Source: Neisseria perflava
GTDB lineage: Bacteria; Pseudomonadota; Gammaproteobacteria; Burkholderiales; Neisseriaceae
DNA length: 64,000 bases
NCBI RefSeq assembly: GCF_019334725.1
Contig: NZ_CP079818.1
Span: forward strand, 1,612,001-1,676,000
Direction of reading: 5' to 3'
The first letter of the stretch is position 1; each line of letters opens with the position of its first letter. Below the pieces are notes generated by a model. It was not told where the DNA came from and ran no database searches. It saw only the letters and a list, made by a program, of their open reading frames with translations. Shown here piece after piece: positions 33,345 through 40,993 of this stretch. The position numbers and the translations under genes are program-made.

Positions 33345-34004
33345 ATGAGCCTCAAGCAAAAAGTTATCGCCATCGACGGCCCCAGCGCATCCGGTAAAGG
33401 AACGGTTGCCTCACGCGTAGCCGAAGCCTTGGGTTTTCTTTACCTCGACTCCGGTGCGCTTTACCGCCTGACTGCGCTTTACGCACAAAAACAAAATGTT
33501 GCCTGGACAGATGAAGACGCCGTCAGCACACTGGCAGAAACTTTGCCCGCACAATTTGAAGGCAGCGCCGTATTATTAAACGGCGAAGATGTATCCGAGC
33601 AAATCCGTACCGAAGCGATCGGTATGGGCGCATCTGCCGTCGCGCAGTTGCCTAAAGTGCGTACCGCCCTTTTGCAACGCCAACGCGACTTCCTAACCGA
33701 AAAAGGCTTGGTCGCCGACGGCCGCGATATCGGCTCGGTTATTTTCCCTGATGCTGCATTAAAAATTTTCCTGACCGCAAGTGCCAATGTCCGCGCCCAA
33801 CGTCGCGCCCAACAACTCGGTATCCCATGCGAAGGCGTTGCATTCGAGCGTATTTTGTCGGACATTGAAGCGCGCGACGAAGCAGACCGCCGCCGCCCTG
33901 TTGCTCCGTTGAAACAGCTGCCCGACGCCCTGCTTTTAGATACCGATAACCTTTCTATCGAAGAAGCTGTAAAAAAAGTGCTTGATTGGTATCATAAAGT
34001 TTAA
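33345..34004 (+). CDS. cmk: Cytidylate kinase
   Basis: Cmk phosphorylates CMP and dCMP. In 219 residues there are the P-loop GPSASGKGT at about 13-21, the NMP-binding region DSGALYR, DGRDIGSVIFPDA, and the lid segment RDEADRRRPVAPL. AGGAGAACAC gives a strong ribosome binding site before ATG 33345. The order cmk-rpsA-ihfB is conserved among proteobacteria. A -10 TATAAT (33299-33304) lies just behind an uptake sequence. Confidence 0.96.
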   Translation: MSLKQKVIAIDGPSASGKGTVASRVAEALGFLYLDSGALYRLTALYAQKQNVAWTDEDAVSTLAETLPAQFEGSAVLLNGEDVSEQIRTEAIGMGASAVAQLPKVRTALLQRQRDFLTEKGLVADGRDIGSVIFPDAALKIFLTASANVRAQRRAQQLGIPCEGVAFERILSDIEARDEADRRRPVAPLKQLPDALLLDTDNLSIEEAVKKVLDWYHKV

Positions 34005-34031
34005 AATTTGGAGTATAATCGCGAAGTTTTC

Positions 34032-34074
34032 ATTTCAGACGGCCTGTTAGCCCTATAACAAGGCCGTCTGAAAA
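34032..34074 (+). terminator. Uptake-sequence hairpin after cmk (reversed order)
   Basis: TTTCAGACGGCCT comes first and AGGCCGTCTGAAA second, with a 15-nt loop. There is no T run; it may only slow transcription into rpsA. Confidence 0.5.
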
Positions 34075-34083
34075 CATTTCCCA

Positions 34084-34142
34084 ACCTGCCGCGCCAAGGA
34101 CGGCAGGTCATTTCAAACCTAACCCGCACCCCTTGGCGGTGT
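34084..34142 (+). promoter_or_regulatory. Two hairpins with complementary loops in the rpsA leader
   Basis: Hairpin 1 has arms ACCTGCCG (34084-34091) and CGGCAGGT (34101-34108). Hairpin 2 has arms CACC (34127-34130) and GGTG (34138-34141). Loop 1 contains GCCAAGG (34093-34099, within CGCCAAGG) and loop 2 is CCTTGGC (34131-34137), exactly complementary over seven bases, so a kissing-loop or pseudoknot can form. The structure ends about 17 bases before the rpsA start, next to AAAGAG. S1 represses its own translation via leader structure in E. coli; this could be the neisserial counterpart. Confidence 0.45.
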
Positions 34143-34158
34143 ACCGAAAAGAGTATAT

Positions 34159-35844
34159 ATGACTATGGAAAATTTTGCCCAGCTGCTGGAAGAAAGCTTT
34201 ACCCTGCAAGAGATGAACCCAGGTGAAGTGATTACTGCCGAAGTAGTCGGCATCGATCAAAACTTCGTTACCGTTAACGCAGGTCTGAAATCAGAATCTC
34301 TGATTGATGTTGCTGAATTCAAAAACGCTCAGGGCGAGATTGAAGTTAAAGTTGGCGATTTCGTTACCGTTACCATCGAATCTGTTGAAAACGGCTTCGG
34401 CGAAACCAAACTGTCCCGCGAAAAAGCCAAACGCGCTGCCGACTGGATCGCTTTGGAAGAAGCTATGGAAAACGGCGACATCCTGTCCGGCGTTATCAAT
34501 GGCAAAGTCAAAGGTGGTCTGACTGTTATGATCAACAGCATCCGCGCATTCCTGCCGGGTTCTTTGGTTGACGTACGTCCTGTAAAAGACACTTCTCACT
34601 TCGAAGGCAAAGAAATTGAATTCAAAGTGATCAAACTGGACAAAAAACGCAACAACGTTGTTGTGTCCCGCCGCGCTGTTCTGGAAGCTACTTTGGGCGA
34701 AGAGCGTAAAGCCTTGCTGGAAAACCTGCAAGAAGGTTCAGTTATCAAAGGTATCGTTAAAAACATCACCGATTACGGTGCATTCGTTGACTTGGGCGGC
34801 ATCGACGGTCTGTTGCACATCACCGACTTGGCATGGCGCCGTGTGAAACACCCAAGCGAAGTTTTGGAAGTTGGTCAAGAAGTAGAAGCTAAAGTCCTGA
34901 AATTCGACCAAGACAAACAACGCGTTTCTTTGGGTATGAAACAACTGGGCGAAGATCCTTGGAGCGGCCTGACCCGTCGTTACCCACAAGGTACCCGCCT
35001 GTTCGGTAAAGTATCCAACCTGACTGACTACGGTGCATTCGTTGAAATCGAACAAGGCATCGAAGGTTTGGTACACGTTTCCGAAATGGATTGGACCAAC
35101 AAAAACGTACACCCAAGCAAAGTTGTTCAATTGGGTGACGAAGTTGAAGTAATGATCCTGGAAATCGACGAAGACCGCCGCCGTATCTCTTTGGGTATGA
35201 AACAATGCCAAGCTAACCCTTGGGAAGAGTTTGCCGCCAACCACAACAAAGGCGACAAAATCTCCGGCGCAGTTAAATCTATCACTGACTTCGGCGTATT
35301 CGTAGGTCTGCCTGGCGGCATCGACGGCCTGGTTCACTTGTCTGACCTGTCTTGGACTGAAGCCGGCGAAGAAGCTGTACGCAAATACAAAAAAGGCGAA
35401 GAAGTTGAAGCCGTTGTATTGGCCATCGACGTTGAAAAAGAACGCATCTCTTTGGGTATCAAACAACTGGAAGGTGATCCGTTCGGCAACTTTATCAGCG
35501 TAAACGACAAAGGTTCTTTGGTTAAAGGTTCTGTGAAATCTGTTGACGCCAAAGGTGCCGTAGTTGCTCTGTCTGAAGAAGTTGAAGGCTACCTGCCTGC
35601 TTCTGAATTCGCTGCTGACCGAGTTGAAGACCTGACTACCAAACTGAAAGAAGGCGACGAAGTTGAAGCCGTTATCGTTACCGTTGACCGCAAAAACCGC
35701 AGCATCCGTCTGTCTGTTAAAGCGAAAGACGCTAAAGAAAACCGCGAAGCGCTGAATTCAGTTAACGCCGCTGCAACTGCCAATGCCGGTACTACCAGCC
35801 TGGGCGACTTGCTGAAAGCCAAACTGTCCGGCGACCAAGAATAA
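34159..35844 (+). CDS. rpsA: 30S ribosomal protein S1
   Basis: S1 binds mRNA and helps unfold it on the 30S subunit. The 561 residues contain six S1 repeats; repeats three to five are closely similar (TDYGAFVDLGGIDGLLH, TDYGAFVEIEQGIEGLVH, TDFGVFVGLPGGIDGLVH), each followed by SLGMKQ-like or SLGIKQ ends. The first two are the divergent ribosome-binding repeats. The start is ATG 34159; ATG 34165 is two codons downstream and also possible. Codon use is strongly biased, as in highly expressed genes. ihfB follows 10 bp after the stop and is cotranscribed. Confidence 0.98.
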   Translation: MTMENFAQLLEESFTLQEMNPGEVITAEVVGIDQNFVTVNAGLKSESLIDVAEFKNAQGEIEVKVGDFVTVTIESVENGFGETKLSREKAKRAADWIALEEAMENGDILSGVINGKVKGGLTVMINSIRAFLPGSLVDVRPVKDTSHFEGKEIEFKVIKLDKKRNNVVVSRRAVLEATLGEERKALLENLQEGSVIKGIVKNITDYGAFVDLGGIDGLLHITDLAWRRVKHPSEVLEVGQEVEAKVLKFDQDKQRVSLGMKQLGEDPWSGLTRRYPQGTRLFGKVSNLTDYGAFVEIEQGIEGLVHVSEMDWTNKNVHPSKVVQLGDEVEVMILEIDEDRRRISLGMKQCQANPWEEFAANHNKGDKISGAVKSITDFGVFVGLPGGIDGLVHLSDLSWTEAGEEAVRKYKKGEEVEAVVLAIDVEKERISLGIKQLEGDPFGNFISVNDKGSLVKGSVKSVDAKGAVVALSEEVEGYLPASEFAADRVEDLTTKLKEGDEVEAVIVTVDRKNRSIRLSVKAKDAKENREALNSVNAAATANAGTTSLGDLLKAKLSGDQE

Positions 35845-35854
35845 GGTTGCAGAC

Positions 35855-36169
35855 ATGACGAAGTCTGAATTGATGGTTCGCCTTGCAGAAGTGTTTGCCG
35901 AAAAAAATGGCAACCAACTGCTGGCTAAAGATGTCGAATACAGTGTAAAAGTCTTGGTTGATACCATGACCCGCTCACTGGCTCGTGGACAACGTATCGA
36001 AATCCGCGGCTTCGGCAGCTTCGACTTGAACCACCGCCCTGCCCGTATCGGGCGCAACCCGAAAACCGGTGAACGCGTGGAAGTGCCAGAAAAGCATGTT
36101 CCTCACTTCAAACCGGGTAAAGAGTTGCGTGAGCGTGTAGACTTGGCATTGCAAGAAAGTGCTCATTAA
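35855..36169 (+). CDS. ihfB: Integration host factor subunit beta
   Basis: IhfB with IhfA forms the DNA-bending nucleoid protein IHF. In 104 residues there are TKSELMVRLAE at the start, GFGSFDLNHRPARIGRNPKTGE with the Pro that intercalates into DNA, and the C-terminal HFKPGKELRERV. AAGG stands ahead of ATG 35855. It is the last gene of the cmk-rpsA-ihfB cluster and ends in a strong terminator. Confidence 0.96.
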   Translation: MTKSELMVRLAEVFAEKNGNQLLAKDVEYSVKVLVDTMTRSLARGQRIEIRGFGSFDLNHRPARIGRNPKTGERVEVPEKHVPHFKPGKELRERVDLALQESAH

Positions 36170-36180
36170 TACTTAGTAGC

Positions 36181-36209
36181 AAAACGCCGCAGAAATGCGG
36201 CGTTTTTTT
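36181..36209 (+). terminator. Strong intrinsic terminator of ihfB
   Basis: AAACGCCGC and GCGGCGTTT with a loop of about five bases, followed by seven T. It is not built from uptake sequences. Confidence 0.9.
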
Positions 36210-36429
36210 GTTTTCACCAAAAATACTAAAGCCGGCTCTTTTCACGCATACCTCAATCACACACTATTTCAACTATATTTACTACAATGCTTTTGCAAAA
36301 AACGCAGGCCGTCTGAAATCATTTATAATAGACCGACTATTCTGTAATGAAAACATCATTCCAACTACTGTCCAAACTATTGCGGATGATGTTTCAACTA
36401 TCGCCAGTAAAGCATAATAAAGGTTACAC

Positions 36430-37566
36430 ATGAGCAATAGAGACCAACTATTCACACCACCTCCATTTGAAAACCACAGCCCATTGACTTGGTATCAAGC
36501 TGCAGCCGAACAGCCCAACTTTATCCGCGACGAAGCCCAAGCGCGAGCCATTGAATATTTGGATCGTTTATGGACCGAGCTGATGATGTTCAAACGCAAA
36601 CGCAACCGTTTTCTCGGCCGTAGCTTGCGTTCCCCTCAAGTACCTAAAGGACTCTATTTTTATGGCGGCGTAGGACGCGGTAAAAGCTTTTTGATGGATG
36701 CTTTTTTCGGTTGCCTCCCTTATCGCCGTAAGCGTCGCGTGCATTTCCATGCTTTCATGGCCGAAATCCATCAACGCCTTAAAGTCTTGAAAAGCGAAGC
36801 CAATCCTTTAAAAGCCGTTGCAACAGAAATTGCCAAAGAAACACGCGTATTATGCTTTGACGAGTTTCACGTCAGTGATATTGCCGATGCCATGATTTTG
36901 GGCCGTTTACTGGAAAACCTGTTGAGTGAAGGTGTAGTCTTGGTAGCCACTTCCAACTACGCCCCATCCGAACTCTATCCTCAAGGCCAAAACCGCAGCA
37001 GCTTTCTCCCAACCATCGCCCTTATCGAGTCCAACCTGACCGTTTTAAATGTGGATGGCGGCGAAGATTACCGCTTGCGTACGCTGCGTCCTGCCGAAAT
37101 TTTCTTTGTCCCCAATAATGAAGAAAACGAGCAAAAACTCGCTGCTTTATTTAAAGAAATGAGCGGAATCTCTGAATTAAACCCAGGCATCAGCATTATC
37201 CATGGACGGGAAATCCCCCATAAAGCCCAGTCAGAACGCGCCATCTGGTTTGATTTCCGTGCATTATGTTTTGGCCCGCGCTCACAAGCTGACTATTTGT
37301 ATTTAGCCGAACATTACGAGATGGTTTTCCTTTCAGGATTAGAACGTCTAACCCCGCAAGAAAAAGCAGAAGCACGCCGTCTGACATGGTTAATTGACGT
37401 TTTATATGATTTCCGTGTGAAGCTGTGCGCCACTAGCGCAGTTGGCGTAAACGATATTTACGTTGAAGGCGATTTTGCCGAAGAATTTACCCGTACAGCC
37501 AGCCGTATGATCGAAATGCAATCTGAAGTCTATTTGGAACAACCACACCTGACTTTAAGCAAATAA
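36430..37566 (+). CDS. zapE: Cell division protein ZapE (AFG1-like ATPase)
   Basis: ZapE is an AAA-type ATPase that acts on the Z-ring under stress; the eukaryotic counterpart is AFG1/LACE1. The 378 residues show YFYGGVGRGKSFLMD (Walker A), HFHAFMAEIHQRL, LCFDEFHVSDIADAMIL (Walker B), and ATSNYAPSELYPQGQNR, characteristic of the family. GGTTACAC precedes ATG 36430. An uptake sequence at 36306-36318 lies in the 260-bp upstream gap, which otherwise shows no gene. Confidence 0.93.
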   Translation: MSNRDQLFTPPPFENHSPLTWYQAAAEQPNFIRDEAQARAIEYLDRLWTELMMFKRKRNRFLGRSLRSPQVPKGLYFYGGVGRGKSFLMDAFFGCLPYRRKRRVHFHAFMAEIHQRLKVLKSEANPLKAVATEIAKETRVLCFDEFHVSDIADAMILGRLLENLLSEGVVLVATSNYAPSELYPQGQNRSSFLPTIALIESNLTVLNVDGGEDYRLRTLRPAEIFFVPNNEENEQKLAALFKEMSGISELNPGISIIHGREIPHKAQSERAIWFDFRALCFGPRSQADYLYLAEHYEMVFLSGLERLTPQEKAEARRLTWLIDVLYDFRVKLCATSAVGVNDIYVEGDFAEEFTRTASRMIEMQSEVYLEQPHLTLSK

Positions 37567-37660
37567 TGCCTTTCCCAAAAAGGGGCGAAATTTGGTAGAA
37601 TACACTTCCCTCGCCTCTTGGCTACGGCAACTTACCTATTAATAAAAACAAGGACATAAC

Positions 37661-38086
37661 ATGGCCATCGAACGTACGATTTCCATCATCAAACCCGATG
37701 CAGTAGAAAAAAACGTCATCGGCAAGATTTACAGCCGCTTTGAAGAAAACGGCTTGCGCATTATTGCGGCGAAAATGAAACATCTCTCTGAGCGTGAAGC
37801 AAAAGAGTTTTATGCCGTACACAAAGACCGACCTTTTTATGAAGACTTGGTTAAATTCATGACACGTAATCCCGTTATGATCCAGGTATTGGAAGGTGAA
37901 AACGCCGTTGCCAAAAATCGCGAATTGATGGGCGCAACCAATCCAGCCGATGCAGCTCCTGGCACAATCCGTGCCGACTTTGCAGAATCTGTCAGTGTTA
38001 ATGCCGTACATGGTTCTGACAGCGTTGAAAATGCTGCGATTGAAATTGCTTACTTCTTCAGCCAAAGCGAAATCTGCCCACGCTAA
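37661..38086 (+). CDS. ndk: Nucleoside diphosphate kinase
   Basis: Ndk equilibrates nucleoside di- and triphosphates through a phospho-His. The 141 residues contain TISIIKPDAVEKNVIGKIYSRFE at the start and NAVHGSDSVENAAIEIAYFF with the catalytic His near residue 117. GGACATAAC stands before ATG 37661. It heads the conserved run ndk-rlmN-pilW-rodZ-ispG. Confidence 0.97.
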   Translation: MAIERTISIIKPDAVEKNVIGKIYSRFEENGLRIIAAKMKHLSEREAKEFYAVHKDRPFYEDLVKFMTRNPVMIQVLEGENAVAKNRELMGATNPADAAPGTIRADFAESVSVNAVHGSDSVENAAIEIAYFFSQSEICPR

Positions 38087-38110
38087 GAGTAAAAGCCTGT
38101 AGCCGCTTTA

Positions 38111-38137
38111 CGGCCGTCCGATTCATATCGGACGGCA
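38111..38137 (+). terminator. Hairpin after ndk resembling a mutated uptake-sequence pair
   Basis: GCCGTCCGAT (38113-38122) and ATCGGACGGC (38127-38136) form a perfect 10-bp stem with loop TCAT, followed by AAAACTGCTTT. The arms differ from the uptake core GCCGTCTGAA by two bases, on both sides in matching fashion. Confidence 0.55.
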
Positions 38138-38182
38138 AAACTGCTTTGTATGTCCTACAAATTAAAGGCCGTCTGAAAACCC

Positions 38183-38234
38183 AAAGGCTTTTAAAGCAAA
38201 GCTGCTCAATAAGCCTCTTTGCTTTAAAAGCTTT
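38183..38234 (+). promoter_or_regulatory. Long hairpin in the rlmN leader
   Basis: The left arm (38183-38201) and right arm (38217-38234) pair over 18 bp with one bulged G: GCTTTTAAAGCAAAG against CTTTGCTTTAAAAGC plus three further pairs. The loop is 15 nt. It ends 20 bases before the rlmN start and is not followed by T, so it looks like a leader structure rather than a terminator. Confidence 0.45.
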
Positions 38235-38254
38235 ACTGAGAAACATAAAAATAC

Positions 38255-39343
38255 ATGAAAACCAATCTACTGAATTATGATTTAAACGGACTGACGCAAC
38301 ACTTTGCCGAAATGGGCGAAAAGCCTTTTCGTGCCAAGCAAGTAATGCGTTGGATGCATCAAGCCGGTGCACAAAACTTTGAAGAAATGACTGACTTGGC
38401 CAAATCATTGCGCGCCAAGTTGAATGAACAAGCCACAATCGAAGTGCCTAAATTAATGATGGCACAAGAATCTACTGATGGTACACGCAAATGGTTGCTG
38501 GATGTCGGTACGGGCAACGGTGTAGAAACCGTTTTTATTCCCGAGGCCGAACGCGGAACTTTGTGTATCTCTTCCCAAGTCGGTTGCGCATTGGAATGCA
38601 CCTTCTGCTCTACCGGACGACAAGGTTTCAACCGCAACCTGACTGCCGCTGAAATTATCGGTCAGCTTTGGTGGGCAAATAAAGCCATGGGCGTTACCCC
38701 TAAAAACGAACGCGTTATCTCCAACGTGGTGATGATGGGCATGGGTGAACCCATGGCAAACTTTGATAATGTTGTTACCGCTTTGAGCATTATGCTGGAT
38801 GATCACGGCTACGGCTTGAGCCGCCGCCGCGTGACTGTTTCCACTTCGGGCATGGTTCCACAAATGGACAGACTACGTGATGCAATGCCTGTTGCTTTGG
38901 CTGTATCTTTACACGCATCCAACGATGAAGTGCGCGATCAGATTGTTCCTCTCAACAAAAAATACCCGCTCAAAGAATTGATGGCGGCCTGTCAACGTTA
39001 TCTGGTCAAAGCCCCCCGTGACTTTATTACCTTTGAATACGTTATGCTCGACGGTATCAATGATAAAGCACAACATGCGCGCGAATTGATTGAATTGGTT
39101 AAAGACGTACCATGCAAATTCAATCTGATTCCGTTCAATCCTTTCCCAAATTCCGGCTACGAACGTTCTACCAATGAAAATATCCGTGTCTTCCGCGATA
39201 TTCTGCAACAAGCCGGCTTTGTCGTTACTGTCCGCAAAACCCGCGGCGACGATATCGATGCCGCTTGCGGACAATTGGCCGGACAAGTACAAGATAAAAC
39301 ACGCCGCCAACAAAAATGGCAACAGATTTTGGTCGAACAATAA
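38255..39343 (+). CDS. rlmN: Dual-specificity RNA (adenine-C2) methyltransferase RlmN
   Basis: RlmN is a radical-SAM enzyme that makes m2A2503 in 23S rRNA and m2A37 in some tRNAs. The 362 residues include GCALECTFCSTGRQGF with the CX3CX2C cluster motif, MGMGEPMANFDNV, VSLHASNDEVRDQIVPLNKKYPL, and the C-terminal CGQL whose Cys takes part in methyl transfer. Start ATG 38255. pilW begins 8 bp after its stop, an operon arrangement common in proteobacteria. Confidence 0.97.
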   Translation: MKTNLLNYDLNGLTQHFAEMGEKPFRAKQVMRWMHQAGAQNFEEMTDLAKSLRAKLNEQATIEVPKLMMAQESTDGTRKWLLDVGTGNGVETVFIPEAERGTLCISSQVGCALECTFCSTGRQGFNRNLTAAEIIGQLWWANKAMGVTPKNERVISNVVMMGMGEPMANFDNVVTALSIMLDDHGYGLSRRRVTVSTSGMVPQMDRLRDAMPVALAVSLHASNDEVRDQIVPLNKKYPLKELMAACQRYLVKAPRDFITFEYVMLDGINDKAQHARELIELVKDVPCKFNLIPFNPFPNSGYERSTNENIRVFRDILQQAGFVVTVRKTRGDDIDAACGQLAGQVQDKTRRQQKWQQILVEQ

Positions 39344-39351
39344 GGTTAATT

Positions 39352-40107
39352 ATGAAAATCAAGTTCGGATTCGCTTTACTTACCGCACTGACTCTTTCTG
39401 CCTGCGCTTCCTCTTCCGGCCCAAGCCCTAAAGAACGTGCCATTCAAGTTTCTAATATCAAAACCCAACTGGCTGTGGAATATATGCGCGGCCAAAACTA
39501 CCGCCAAGCTACTGAAAGTATCGAAGAGGCGCTTAAGTCCAATTCCAAAAATGACCTTGCTTGGTTGGTACGCGCTGAGATTTATCAGTATTTGAAGGTT
39601 AAAGACAAAGCCCAGGAAAGCTTTCTTAAAGCATTGTCTTTAAAACCTGATAGTGCAGAAGTTAACAACAACTACGGTTGGTTCTTGTGCAATCAAATGA
39701 ATGCACCAGCCGAATCTTTGGCTTATTTTGACAAAGCACTGGCCGACCCAACCTACCCAAGCCCCTTTATTGCCAATATGAATAAAGGCATTTGTAGTGC
39801 AAGGTTAGGTCAATACTCTTTAGCCCAAGCCTATTTGGAAAGGTCTTTAGCAGCGAATCCGCAATTCTTCCCTGCTTTCAAAGAACTTGCCCGAACCAAA
39901 ATGATGGCAGGAAATCTTAACGATGCCGACTATTATTTCCGCCAATACCAAAGCAAAGTTGATGTCCTGCAGGCTGACGATTTGCTTTTAGGCTGGCGCT
40001 TGGCTACCGCCTTGGGCAATAAACACGCCGCATACGAATACGAAGCCCAACTTAGGGCAAACTTCCCCTATTCAGACGAACTACAAACTGTCACAACAGG
40101 CCAATAA
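39352..40107 (+). CDS. pilW: Type IV pilus biogenesis/stability lipoprotein PilW
   Basis: PilW (PilF in Pseudomonas) is an outer-membrane lipoprotein with TPR repeats that stabilises pilus fibres and secretin multimers. With start ATG 39352 the 251 residues have a signal peptide MKIKFGFALLTALTLSAC ending in a lipobox (Cys18). Then follow about six TPR units (ATESIEEALKSNSKNDLAW, AQESFLKALSLKPDSAEVN, ESLAYFDKALADP, AQAYLERSLAANPQFFPAF). GGTTAATT is a modest ribosome binding site. rodZ starts directly at the stop codon (TAAATG). Confidence 0.93.
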   Translation: MKIKFGFALLTALTLSACASSSGPSPKERAIQVSNIKTQLAVEYMRGQNYRQATESIEEALKSNSKNDLAWLVRAEIYQYLKVKDKAQESFLKALSLKPDSAEVNNNYGWFLCNQMNAPAESLAYFDKALADPTYPSPFIANMNKGICSARLGQYSLAQAYLERSLAANPQFFPAFKELARTKMMAGNLNDADYYFRQYQSKVDVLQADDLLLGWRLATALGNKHAAYEYEAQLRANFPYSDELQTVTTGQ

Positions 40108-40992
40108 ATGGAAAATAACGATAAAATCAACTACGACACACAAGCCGCCAAAACATTGGGGGATGAATTACGCAAACACAGAACTGATGCCAAAATCGAT
40201 ATTCAAGATGTTGCTTCACGGTTGAAACTGTCTGCCAAACAAATTGATGCTTTGGAAAAAGGGGAATATTCAGGCTTTCCCGGTTTAGTCTTTGTTTCAG
40301 GCTATCTGCGTTCATATGCACGATTTCTGAAAATCGATGAACAAACCATCGCCAAACATTTACTCTCCATTACTCCGCAACTTGAAGACCATGTATACGC
40401 GGTAACACGCAGCGCCAACGCCGGCTTAAGCTACACAGACACTGAAAAACAAGGTTTCCCAAAATGGATATTGGGAATAGCCGCATTGGCTTTGGCTGTA
40501 GGCGGCGTTTACTTTTGGCAAAGTAAATCCAGTTTTGAAAATGAGCAGGCAAATATTCAGAACAGCAAAGATGTTGCTGATACGATGAAAACGCCTGCCT
40601 TAAAAACGGATAATGTTGCCGTTAGCGAAATGACGGAAGACGGCAAAAAAGAAATCACCAATAAGCCTGAAGTGGCTAATGATCAAGCAGCCTCAGCAGC
40701 TTCCGCCGTCGTACAAGATGAGAAGCCTGCCGTCAAAGTTGAGAAAGACGAACTTTGGATTAAAGTCCAATACCGAAGCAATCTGATTATTACAGACAAA
40801 GATGGAAAAGTTGTATTCAGCCGTATCGTTCCAGCCGGAAGCGAACAACGTCTGAAAGGCGGCGCGCCTTACAATGTTTGGATCGGCATTGCAGCCGGCT
40901 CTGAAGCCAATTACGGCGGCACACCTATCGAACCTTTGAAATACCGTGTTGCCGGTGAAAAATCCGCCTCTTTTGTTGCAGGAAAAAACTAA
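40108..40992 (+). CDS. rodZ: RodZ-like cytoskeletal/HTH membrane protein
   Basis: The 294 residues match the RodZ layout: a cytoplasmic helix-turn-helix of the Xre/HTH_25 kind (LGDELRKHRTDAKIDIQDVASRLKLS split over about 15-70), one transmembrane helix (ILGIAALALAVGGVYFW near 120), a polar periplasmic linker, and a C-terminal RodZ/DUF4115 domain (LWIKVQYRSNLIITDKDGKV...). RodZ connects MreB to the cell wall machinery in rods. Neisseria cocci lack MreB, so its job here is probably different. The gene touches pilW at its 5' side and is 1 bp from ispG. Confidence 0.85.
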   Translation: MENNDKINYDTQAAKTLGDELRKHRTDAKIDIQDVASRLKLSAKQIDALEKGEYSGFPGLVFVSGYLRSYARFLKIDEQTIAKHLLSITPQLEDHVYAVTRSANAGLSYTDTEKQGFPKWILGIAALALAVGGVYFWQSKSSFENEQANIQNSKDVADTMKTPALKTDNVAVSEMTEDGKKEITNKPEVANDQAASAASAVVQDEKPAVKVEKDELWIKVQYRSNLIITDKDGKVVFSRIVPAGSEQRLKGGAPYNVWIGIAAGSEANYGGTPIEPLKYRVAGEKSASFVAGKN

Positions 40993-40993
40993 A

